From positions 1 through 7,020 of the forward strand of contig RFQS01000121.1 of NCBI GenBank assembly GCA_009924885.1: a DNA stretch of 7,020 nucleotides. Direction: 5' to 3'. Positions 1 to 5,642 of the stretch are shown here, in pieces. This DNA comes from Pseudomonadota bacterium. GTDB lineage: Bacteria; Cyanobacteriota; Vampirovibrionia; LMEP-6097. A program made the translations under genes and the position numbers. Under the pieces are notes generated by a model. The model saw only the letters and a program-made list of their open reading frames with translations, was not told the DNA's origin and searched no databases. Every line of letters starts with the position of its first letter. Within the stretch, counting starts at the first letter, position 1.

Positions 1-973
1 CTTTCTTCTTCACTTGATTAAGAATCTCTCTCTCTATGCTCTTTTGAATTGAGTAAAATAAAGCTATCTCTTCTTCAACAAATCTCTCTGCTTCTAATAG
101 AAAATCTTTGACAGACTTTATCGGAATAGTATTAATTACATCCTTCACACTATCCACAATGCTGTGTGTATGCTCCGCAGAGCTAACTTTATCTTCTTGA
201 ACAATCTCCTCTAATTTTCGTTCTTCTTCAATTCCAGCAGTAGTATTCGTTTTTCCTTGCTTCAATTTTAATAGCTGAGCCACTAAACTACCCATCTGAG
301 CAATAAAGAGTGGTGAGGATTTATCTAAAACATTTTTATTCATCATTGCTGAGAGCATATTCGTATAATCTCTCTTCGTCATCATACTAGCCAGTGCAGG
401 TGGGCTAGCTAATAACCATGAAGCAAAATTTTTATTACTTAAAACATTTTTAGACATAGAATCAAAATTAATACGATCTTCAGGAATCAAGGCTTTTGGC
501 AACCTAAGCTGATCCCGCGCTGTTCCAGCAGCTGATACCAAATTAATTTCATGAGAAAAATCTTTATAAATTGACTGATGCGAATATTCATCAGGACGAG
601 GACCTTTCTCAGCAGGTTTAATACGAACACCTTCATCCAATAAAGGCTTATTTAAAAGATTCTTACTGTTCATTGCATCTAAAACATAATTAAAAAGCTC
701 ATCGTAGGTAAAAGTTTGATTAGGGTATGAACGTAATATATCCCCTAAAGCATTAGAGATAGTTGCTGTCGATACCTGCAGCCTAGTTCCATATTCTTCT
801 AATCTCCTTGAATAATCATCAACAATATGCAAGAATCTATCAGTTTTCACTATTCGATTACTATCATTTAAAAAATCACGTGAAGAGATATTAGGCTTCA
901 AGCGAGGGTCTCTAATCCTATGAGAGAAGTTTGAGTTATTTATTGAAGGTAGTGATGATGAAGAATTATCCAT
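1..973 (-). CDS. Unrecognised protein, N-terminal 324 residues (3' end outside window)
   Basis: An uninterrupted leftward frame runs from an ATG at 973 to the window edge, giving at least 324 residues with no stop, so the gene continues to the left. I do not recognise the family. The first 20 residues are rich in Ser and Asn (MDNSSSSLPSINNSNF) and there is no signal peptide or membrane segment. Residues about 45-105 look helical (RRLEEYG, YDELFNYVLDAM). A Met/Ala-rich stretch (about 184-235) contains WLLASPPALASMMTK and MLSAMMNKNVL. Residues about 247-324 are strongly charged (EEERKLEEIVQED, EAERFVEEEIALFY, SIEREILNQVKKK) and may form helical or coiled-coil structure. The ATG is the likely start; a GGAAAGG stretch (994-988 on the minus strand) is slightly too far upstream to be a good ribosome binding site. 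The gene is divergent from the HU gene. The reading frame is well supported, the function unknown. Confidence 0.75.
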   Translation of the reverse strand, partial: MDNSSSSLPSINNSNFSHRIRDPRLKPNISSRDFLNDSNRIVKTDRFLHIVDDYSRRLEEYGTRLQVSTATISNALGDILRSYPNQTFTYDELFNYVLDAMNSKNLLNKPLLDEGVRIKPAEKGPRPDEYSHQSIYKDFSHEINLVSAAGTARDQLRLPKALIPEDRINFDSMSKNVLSNKNFASWLLASPPALASMMTKRDYTNMLSAMMNKNVLDKSSPLFIAQMGSLVAQLLKLKQGKTNTTAGIEEERKLEEIVQEDKVSSAEHTHSIVDSVKDVINTIPIKSVKDFLLEAERFVEEEIALFYSIQKSIEREILNQVKKK

Positions 974-1011
974 GGTCAGGTAGCTTACCTTTCCTATGCC
1001 ACTAGCTTAAA

Positions 1012-1017
1012 ATTCTA
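1012..1017 (-). promoter_or_regulatory. Possible -10 box for the leftward unknown gene
   Basis: On the minus strand TAGAAT (one mismatch to TATAAT) lies about 38 bases upstream of the ATG at 973. At the usual spacing the -35 area is only a T-rich stretch, so this is a weak prediction based on one hexamer and the divergent layout. Confidence 0.25.
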
Positions 1018-1025
1018 GCATTTTT

Positions 1026-1045
1026 AAGATTTTTGAAAAAATCTT
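1026..1045. repeat. Short inverted repeat in the divergent intergenic region
   Basis: AAGATTTTT (1026-1034) and AAAAATCTT (1037-1045) are perfect 9-base inverted arms with a 2-base centre. The repeat ends just before the proposed -35 box of the HU gene, between two divergent genes. It could be an operator, an A-tract UP-like element for the HU promoter, or chance in AT-rich DNA. Confidence 0.4.
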
Positions 1046-1046
1046 C

Positions 1047-1076
1047 TTGTACTAATTGAGTTTTTGCATTTATAAT
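1047..1076 (+). promoter_or_regulatory. Probable sigma-70 type promoter of the HU gene
   Basis: A perfect TATAAT (1071-1076) lies 18 bases after TTGTAC (1047-1052), which matches the first three bases of the -35 consensus. Transcription would begin near 1083, giving a leader of about 39 bases that contains the ribosome binding site. A/T tracts directly upstream (1031-1041) could strengthen it. Confidence 0.6.
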
Positions 1077-1106
1077 CACAGGATAGTTAGTTTAAGAGCA
1101 CTAATT

Positions 1107-1112
1107 AAGGAG
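1107..1112 (+). promoter_or_regulatory. Shine-Dalgarno site of the HU gene
   Basis: AAGGAG sits 9 bases before the ATG at 1122, a near-ideal sequence and spacing. It is the only clear Shine-Dalgarno site in front of a gene in this window; the gyrA, plsX and 5215 genes lack one. Confidence 0.8.
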
Positions 1113-1121
1113 ATAAATTAG

Positions 1122-1397
1122 ATGAATAGAGCTGAATTGGTTGCGAAGATCGCCGAAGAGACTCAAATGACTCAGAAACAAGTTGATACAATGCTTGCTT
1201 CTTTCATTGAAGTCGTAAAAAATAGTGTTAAAGCTGGAGAAAAAGTAACTCTAACTGGCTTTGGTACATTTGAAAAACGCCACAGAAAAGAAAGAGAAGG
1301 AAGAAACCCACAGAACGGTCAAAAAATACAGATCCCAGCTTGTGACGTTCCAGGATTCTCTCCAGGAAAACAGTTTAAAGAAGCTGTTAATTCTTAG
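1122..1397 (+). CDS. HU-family DNA-binding protein
   Basis: This 91-residue protein is a histone-like HU/IHF family member, a small dimeric nucleoid protein that bends and compacts DNA. The length is normal for the family. Visible features are the N-terminal helical part (residues 1-40, MNRAELVAKIAEET), the turn and strand LTGFGTFEKRHRKEREGRNP (44-63) that matches the HU signature, the RNP at 61-63 at the tip of the DNA-embracing arm, and the C-terminal PGFSPGKQFKEAV (77-89). The family signature usually continues NPxT; here it is NPQN. The start is fixed by AAGGAG at 1107-1112. The gene stands alone, with its own promoter and an intrinsic terminator at 1441-1474. The form is closest to cyanobacterial-type HU as I remember it; IHF is less likely. 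Family assignment is very secure. Confidence 0.96.
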   Translation: MNRAELVAKIAEETQMTQKQVDTMLASFIEVVKNSVKAGEKVTLTGFGTFEKRHRKEREGRNPQNGQKIQIPACDVPGFSPGKQFKEAVNS

Positions 1398-1440
1398 TTC
1401 AATTAAAAGCATTAATACACTTTTAATTTCAATATCTATA

Positions 1441-1474
1441 AAAATAGCGAGATGAATATCTCGCTATTTTTTTT
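1441..1474 (+). terminator. Intrinsic terminator after the HU gene
   Basis: AAAATAGCGAGAT (1441-1453) pairs perfectly with ATCTCGCTATTTT (1458-1470) around the loop GAAT, followed by TTTT (1471-1474), making an eight-T run with the stem end. It lies 43 bases after the HU stop codon and separates this gene from gyrA. Confidence 0.92.
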
Positions 1475-1553
1475 AAACGATAGTAGCGATATATGAGATT
1501 AAAGTTATTTTCACCACTTCCCCTAATGATTATTAGAATGTTTGAAAAAATAG

Positions 1554-1559
1554 TATAAT
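1554..1559 (+). promoter_or_regulatory. Probable -10 box of the gyrA-plsX transcript
   Basis: A perfect TATAAT lies 23 bases before the gyrA ATG. The correctly spaced -35 region (about 1530-1536, TTATTAG) is poor, and TTGAAA at 1542 is too close to be its partner. Transcription from here would start near 1566 and leave a leader of only about 17 bases, with no Shine-Dalgarno sequence. Confidence 0.5.
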
Positions 1560-1582
1560 CAAAATCTACACCCCAATTATTT

Positions 1583-4147
1583 ATGACAAGTTCAGGCGCA
1601 GCAGAAGAATCTTTCCGTAACGGCGGGAAAACCGTTGATATTAACGTTCAGGATGAAATGACTAAAAGTTTCATCTCTTATGCGATGTCAGTTATAGTCT
1701 CTAGGGCTATTCCGGACGTAAGGGATGGATTGAAGCCAGTTCACAGAAGAATACTGTACGCGATGCATGACATGAATATGTATCCTGATAAGCCTTTTAA
1801 AAAATGTGCTCGTATAGTTGGTGAAGTTCTAGGTAAATATCACCCTCACGGCGATACAGCCGTGTATGACTCTTTAGTAAGAATGGCTCAGCCATTCAGC
1901 TCTAGATACACGCTAATTGATGGTCATGGTAACTTTGGTAGCCTTGATGACGGGCCTGCTGCGATGAGATACACAGAAGCGAAGCTTCAAAAAATGTCAG
2001 TCGAGGCTCTCTCCGACATAGAGTCAGAGACAGTAAACTTTATAGATAACTTCGACGGCTCCCTACAGGAACCAGAAGTGCTTCCATCTAAAATACCTAA
2101 CCTTCTTTTAAATGGTGGTACTGGTATCGCAGTCGGCATGGCGACTAACATTCCACCACATAACTTAAAAGAAGTAATGGAAGGACTCATAGCTTTAATA
2201 GATAATCCTGAATTAAGCATAGATGAACTTTTAAAAATCATTAAGGGTCCAGATTTTCCAGCAGGCTGTACTATAGTAGGCCGCCAAGGTATCAGAGAAT
2301 ACTTTGAAACAGGCAGGGGTTCTGTCACTCAAAAAGGGACATATGTTATTGAAGAAAATGACAAAGGTCGCCAATCCATCGTTATTACTGAGTTACCTTA
2401 TCTTGTAGGGGCAGAAACTTTCGTTAGTAAAGTAGCTGAGCTGGTTAAAGCAGAAAGGCTTACTGGTATTGCAGATGCGAATGATGAGACTGGTAGGCAA
2501 GGTACTAGAATAGTTATTAAATTAAAGAAAGATGCTAACGCAAATGTAATAGCGAATAATCTTCTGAAATTCACTCCATTACAGCAGAATTTTTCTGTCA
2601 ACATAGTAGCCCTTGTAAAAGGCAAGCCTAGGCAGCTTGGCTTGTTACCAATACTAAGAGAGTTTATAGAATTCAGAGTAGAAGTAATAACCCGCAAGGC
2701 TCAATTTGATTTAAATAAAGCGATAGCTAGAGACCATATATTAATGGGCTTACTGAAAGCACTAGCTAATATTGATGCCGTAATCGCCCTTATCAAAGAA
2801 TCTGAATCTAGTGATTCAGCTAGACAGGATTTAATCGAGAAATTCGAACTTAGCCTAGAACAAGCTAATGCCATCCTTGAGATGCAATTAAGACGCTTAA
2901 CTGGTTTAGAGCATGAGAAAATTGAAAATGAACATGAAGAGCTAACTAAACTGATAGCTGAACTTAAAAACCTTCTATCAAGAAGAGACTTGATTTTAGA
3001 AGAAGTCAAAAAGCAGTCTAGAGAATTAATTGAGAAATATGGTGATGAAAGAAGAACAAAAATAACCAGTGAGCAAGGTGAATTAAACATGGAAGACCTT
3101 ATCGCAAATGAGCGGATGGTGGTTTTCATTACTAGACAGGGTTATATAAAACGTATTCCACTAGAAACTTTTGAAAGACAGAGAAGAGCTACTAAGGGTA
3201 AAGGTGGCATTAAGACTAGAGATGAAGATGATCTTCAAGACTTCTTTTCGACTTCCATGCATGACACACTTTTATTCTTTACAAATAAGGGATTGGTTTA
3301 TAGCGCTAAAGTATTTGACGTAGTCGAAGGAAGCCGCCAGCATAAAGGTCAAGCCTTAGTTAATTTAATAGCTGTTAAGCCAGATGAATCCATTACAGCT
3401 GTTCTTCCTATAAGTATTTTTGATGAAGGACATTACTTAACCATGCTTACTTCCCAAGGAGTAATTAAGAAGACTGCTCTATCGGAATTTGAATCTGTAA
3501 GGAAATCTGGAATAGTAGCACTGAATTTAGATGATAATGATTCTCTAAATTGGGTTAGAGTAACCGATGGTACTAAGACTTTAGTTTTAGGTACCGCTGA
3601 TGGCATGGTCATTCGCTATGACGAAGATGAAGTTAGAGGAATGGGACGTGCTGCTAGAGGGGTTAGAGCCATTAGTATGCGTGAAGGTGATTATTTAGTC
3701 GGCTTCGACATAGTACCTTCTAATAATGAAAATATTGATCTTCTGATTATTACGAATGATGGCTACGGTAAGCGAGTTAAGATCGGTGAATTTAGAGTAC
3801 AAGGCAGAGGTGGTCTTGGTCTTATCGCTATTAAATTCAAATCACCAAATAGTAAAATGGCTTGCTTAATTAACATTGAAAGTAAGCAGGAATTTATGAT
3901 CGCTACTTCAAATGGTGTCATAGTCAGACAGATGGCAGAGAATATATCTCAGCAAGGACGCATGGCGACTGGTGTTAAGGTTCAGAATATGGATAGCAAT
4001 GATTCTGTAATTTCCGTTAACAAAATTACGAGCATCGAAGAATCAGGCATTGAGAATAACAACCTTGATTCGCTGCCTAATGACAGCATGCCAGAAGACA
4101 TGGATCCGATGGATGATTTTGTAGCAGTTGACGACGAAAATATGTAA
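1583..4147 (+). CDS. gyrA: DNA gyrase subunit A
   Basis: Complete 854-residue GyrA, the subunit that cuts and rejoins DNA in the A2B2 gyrase that introduces negative supercoils. The winged-helix core begins near residue 20 with the characteristic SYAMSVIVSRAIPDVRDGLKP. The catalytic tyrosine is Y130 in AAMRYTEAKL. The quinolone-determining region is HPHGDTAVYDS (87-97), with T92 and D96 at the positions of E. coli S83 and D87, so no classical resistance change is seen. A coiled-coil arm follows (about 365-490). The C-terminal beta-pinwheel starts near 505. Its first GyrA-box-like motif is QRRATKGKGG (533-542), a cyanobacterial-like form, and QGRGGLG (740-746) is a second box. The last 26 residues are acidic. 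No Shine-Dalgarno site precedes the ATG; the next Met (M26) is already inside the conserved core, so the start at 1583 is preferred. plsX follows after 2 bp. Confidence 0.98.
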   Translation: MTSSGAAEESFRNGGKTVDINVQDEMTKSFISYAMSVIVSRAIPDVRDGLKPVHRRILYAMHDMNMYPDKPFKKCARIVGEVLGKYHPHGDTAVYDSLVRMAQPFSSRYTLIDGHGNFGSLDDGPAAMRYTEAKLQKMSVEALSDIESETVNFIDNFDGSLQEPEVLPSKIPNLLLNGGTGIAVGMATNIPPHNLKEVMEGLIALIDNPELSIDELLKIIKGPDFPAGCTIVGRQGIREYFETGRGSVTQKGTYVIEENDKGRQSIVITELPYLVGAETFVSKVAELVKAERLTGIADANDETGRQGTRIVIKLKKDANANVIANNLLKFTPLQQNFSVNIVALVKGKPRQLGLLPILREFIEFRVEVITRKAQFDLNKAIARDHILMGLLKALANIDAVIALIKESESSDSARQDLIEKFELSLEQANAILEMQLRRLTGLEHEKIENEHEELTKLIAELKNLLSRRDLILEEVKKQSRELIEKYGDERRTKITSEQGELNMEDLIANERMVVFITRQGYIKRIPLETFERQRRATKGKGGIKTRDEDDLQDFFSTSMHDTLLFFTNKGLVYSAKVFDVVEGSRQHKGQALVNLIAVKPDESITAVLPISIFDEGHYLTMLTSQGVIKKTALSEFESVRKSGIVALNLDDNDSLNWVRVTDGTKTLVLGTADGMVIRYDEDEVRGMGRAARGVRAISMREGDYLVGFDIVPSNNENIDLLIITNDGYGKRVKIGEFRVQGRGGLGLIAIKFKSPNSKMACLINIESKQEFMIATSNGVIVRQMAENISQQGRMATGVKVQNMDSNDSVISVNKITSIEESGIENNNLDSLPNDSMPEDMDPMDDFVAVDDENM

Positions 4148-4149
4148 TT

Positions 4150-5175
4150 ATGATAAGCATAAGCTTTGATGCTATGGGCGGCGATAATGCCCCAGATGAG
4201 ATAGTTAAAGGTGCTCTTCTTGCAGTCAGAGAGCTTAATATTAAAGCACTGATAGTCGGTGAAAAAGAAGCCATTACTAAAATCCTAAAAGAGAACTCTG
4301 CTGATTTCGAAAAAGATAATTTCGAGATAATCGAATCAGGCTCAGTGATAGAGATGGGTGACAGTAATCCAGCTAAAGCCATTCGCCAGAAGAAAGACAG
4401 CAGCTTAGTTATCGCAAATAAGTTAGTTAGTGAAGGTAAAGCCTCTGCGGTAATCTCAGCTGGCAATACTGGTGCAGCTACAGCAGCTTCCTTATTTGAA
4501 TTTAAAAGAATTGATGGATTTGATAGACCTTGTATCTGTACCCTTATCCCGACTAATTCAGGGAAGATGTTATTACTCGATGCTGGTTCTAATATATCTG
4601 CTACAGCAGAGCAGATGCACCAAGTAGCTCGCCTAGGATCGATTTTAGCCACTGCTCTTTTTAATAAACAGTCTCCCAAAATAGGATTACTGAATATCGG
4701 CGAAGAACCAGGTAAAGGAAATGATTTATACAAAGAGGTTTTCGTTAAGTTAAGTGCAGATAAAACTATTAACTTCTTTGGCAATGTCGAAGGAAATTAT
4801 ATTACCAAAGACATTTGTGATGTCGCTGTCGCAGATGGTTTCACTGGAAATATCCACTTAAAGGCTCTTGAAGGTGGGCTTAAAATGATGGCTGATAGCT
4901 TTAAATCCGAGTTTAATTCATCTCCGTTAACCAAGCTTGCTGGATTGATTCTTAAAGCTCAAGGATCTTTCGATAGAATTAAAGATAAATTCGATCCTTC
5001 GAGCTATGGTGGGGCGATGCTCGGTGGACTTAATGAAATATCTATCATCTCTCATGGCAGTTCTAATGCTGAAGCCATAAAGAACGCAGCGAAGCATGCC
5101 AAGCTGCTTGTAGAGGCTGATATTATTAACAAAATCAAAACGTCTTTTAAAGATATTAGCTCTATCGGTTCTTAA
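4150..5175 (+). CDS. plsX: Phosphate acyltransferase PlsX
   Basis: Complete 341-residue PlsX. It converts acyl-ACP and inorganic phosphate to acyl-phosphate, which PlsY then uses to acylate glycerol-3-phosphate, the entry step of membrane phospholipid synthesis. PlsX is a soluble or peripheral membrane enzyme. The family motifs are in order: DAMGGDNAP (7-15), SAGNTGA (103-109), LLLDAGSN (141-148, usually LLDxGAN), GLLNIGEE with KGN (179-191), GNVEG (211-215), DGFTGN (229-234), YGGAMLGGL (286-294) and ISHGSSNAEAI (300-310). The ATG lies two bases after the gyrA TAA and no ribosome binding site is visible, so translation is probably coupled to gyrA. In many bacteria plsX is next to rpmF or fabH; here neither is adjacent. 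Identification is very secure. Confidence 0.97.
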   Translation: MISISFDAMGGDNAPDEIVKGALLAVRELNIKALIVGEKEAITKILKENSADFEKDNFEIIESGSVIEMGDSNPAKAIRQKKDSSLVIANKLVSEGKASAVISAGNTGAATAASLFEFKRIDGFDRPCICTLIPTNSGKMLLLDAGSNISATAEQMHQVARLGSILATALFNKQSPKIGLLNIGEEPGKGNDLYKEVFVKLSADKTINFFGNVEGNYITKDICDVAVADGFTGNIHLKALEGGLKMMADSFKSEFNSSPLTKLAGLILKAQGSFDRIKDKFDPSSYGGAMLGGLNEISIISHGSSNAEAIKNAAKHAKLLVEADIINKIKTSFKDISSIGS

Positions 5176-5198
5176 GGACGGGAAGCGCGGTCTCACGT

Positions 5199-5204
5199 TA
5201 TAAT
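5199..5204 (+). promoter_or_regulatory. Possible -10 box directly in front of the 89-residue gene
   Basis: A perfect TATAAT ends 10 bases before the ATG at 5215. RNA starting 6-8 bases after it would begin about 3-5 bases before the start codon, giving an essentially leaderless message. No -35 match is present (GGACGG at a 17-base spacing). The gene may instead be read through from plsX. Confidence 0.4.
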
Positions 5205-5214
5205 TTAGATCTAA

Positions 5215-5484
5215 ATGGCACGAGGCAAACACAAAACCGTTCCCCGTGAACTAAAAAAAAACATTAACTGGTTAGAAAATAAACTCGGCGTTAAAATCGT
5301 TTTAGGCATTTCAGAATGCGCTCGCCATAAGTATCCTCCTGGTCATATACGTTTAGTCGAAAAGACAGGAGCTGGTTTTAGAGCTAGGGGCTATTCTGGA
5401 AATGGAGTTATAGATTTTTTTATAATCTGCCGTGATTTGGAGATACTTGAGCTTATTGCAGCTAAGTTTGAGGTGAGTTTTTAG
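5215..5484 (+). CDS. Small basic conserved-looking protein, 89 residues, possibly DUF2103-like
   Basis: A complete short frame directly after plsX (39-bp gap, same strand). I do not firmly recognise it. The layout is a basic N-terminus (MARGKHKTVPRELKKN), a helix (INWLENKLG), then alternating short strands: KIVLGIS, ECARHKYPPGHIRLVEK, GAGFRARGYSGNGVIDFFIIC, and a final helix (LEILELIAAKF). The pattern of a strand, a basic loop with a Pro, then a glycine-rich strand ending in a hydrophobic run loosely recalls DUF2103, a predicted metal-binding family; this is memory-based and weak. H6, H38, H44, C35 and C71 are candidate ligands. There is no signal peptide or membrane segment. An in-frame TAA ends immediately before the ATG, so the start cannot be further upstream. 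No Shine-Dalgarno site is present. Position and composition suit a real gene. Confidence 0.7.
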   Translation: MARGKHKTVPRELKKNINWLENKLGVKIVLGISECARHKYPPGHIRLVEKTGAGFRARGYSGNGVIDFFIICRDLEILELIAAKFEVSF

Positions 5485-5580
5485 TATAAGAGACCGCTAC
5501 ACAACTCCATTTTCTGCGTTTTCCTCGTCCTCATGATCCTCACAGCCTTGAAACTGCGCGCTGTGCAGCGGTCTCTATAA
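5485..5580. mobile_element. MITE-like insert of 86 bp with TATAA flanking repeats
   Basis: The sequence 5490-5575 begins GAGACCGCT and ends AGCGGTCTC, a perfect 9-base terminal inverted repeat. After one mismatch the pairing continues for four bases (CACA/TGTG). Identical TATAA direct repeats border it (5485-5489 and 5576-5580), as expected for a target-site duplication. The left TATAA follows directly on the TAG of the 89-residue gene. The interior has no reading frame of note and carries TCCTC three times (5522, 5528, 5537). It has no transposase, so it would need one in trans. Ends starting GAGACC occur in some IS5-family elements as far as I remember, but that relationship is speculative. 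It could also be a structured 3' RNA element. Confidence 0.6.
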
Positions 5581-5597
5581 ATTTGACTTAGCAAACA

Positions 5598-5634
5598 GCT
5601 GTAGTTCTCTCAGCAGTGCTGAGAGAACTACAGC
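5598..5634. repeat. 17-bp perfect stem-loop in the convergent intergenic region
   Basis: GCTGTAGTTCTCTCAGC (5598-5614) is the exact reverse complement of GCTGAGAGAACTACAGC (5618-5634), with only AGT between them. It lies 8 bases after the last stop (5643) of the broken leftward DUF4276 gene, between convergent genes. Neither side has a proper T-run, so it is not a standard intrinsic terminator, though it could still stop or process transcripts from both sides or protect 3' ends. Confidence 0.75.
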
Positions 5635-5642
5635 CTAATATA

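Noticed and set aside
1261..1455. A 64-residue rightward frame overlapping the HU gene and running into the terminator
   Set aside because: It is out of frame with a secure HU gene, has no ribosome binding site, and its product is low-complexity without family features.
1542..1547. TTGAAA as the -35 box of gyrA
   Set aside because: It is only 6 bases from TATAAT, much too close for a sigma-70 promoter.
1847..1885. Possible quinolone-resistance change in GyrA (Thr at the position of E. coli Ser83)
   Set aside because: Thr is a natural residue there in several wild-type bacteria and the Asp87 equivalent (D96) is unchanged, so resistance cannot be claimed.
1987..3129. Three leftward frames of 99-142 residues opposite gyrA
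   Set aside because: They lie entirely antisense to conserved gyrA codons, have no start signals, and have Ser/Leu/Ile-rich compositions typical of antisense translation.
4077..4784. A 235-residue leftward frame opposite the gyrA end and plsX
   Set aside because: The length is striking, but it is antisense to all of the conserved N-terminal plsX motifs and has no recognisable domain or ribosome binding site.
4927..5232. A 101-residue leftward frame over the plsX end
   Set aside because: Antisense to the conserved YGGAMLGGL and SHGSSNAEAI region of PlsX, with no supporting signals.
5598..5634. Ordinary rho-independent terminator
   Set aside because: The stem is strong but neither strand has a T-run after it (CTAATATATC on one side, TGTTTGCTAAG on the other), so it is recorded as an inverted repeat only.
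5485..5642. tRNA, CRISPR or riboswitch in the convergent intergenic region
   Set aside because: There are no cloverleaf arms, no regularly spaced direct repeats and no ligand-binding motif; the structure is explained by one terminal-inverted-repeat insert and one hairpin.
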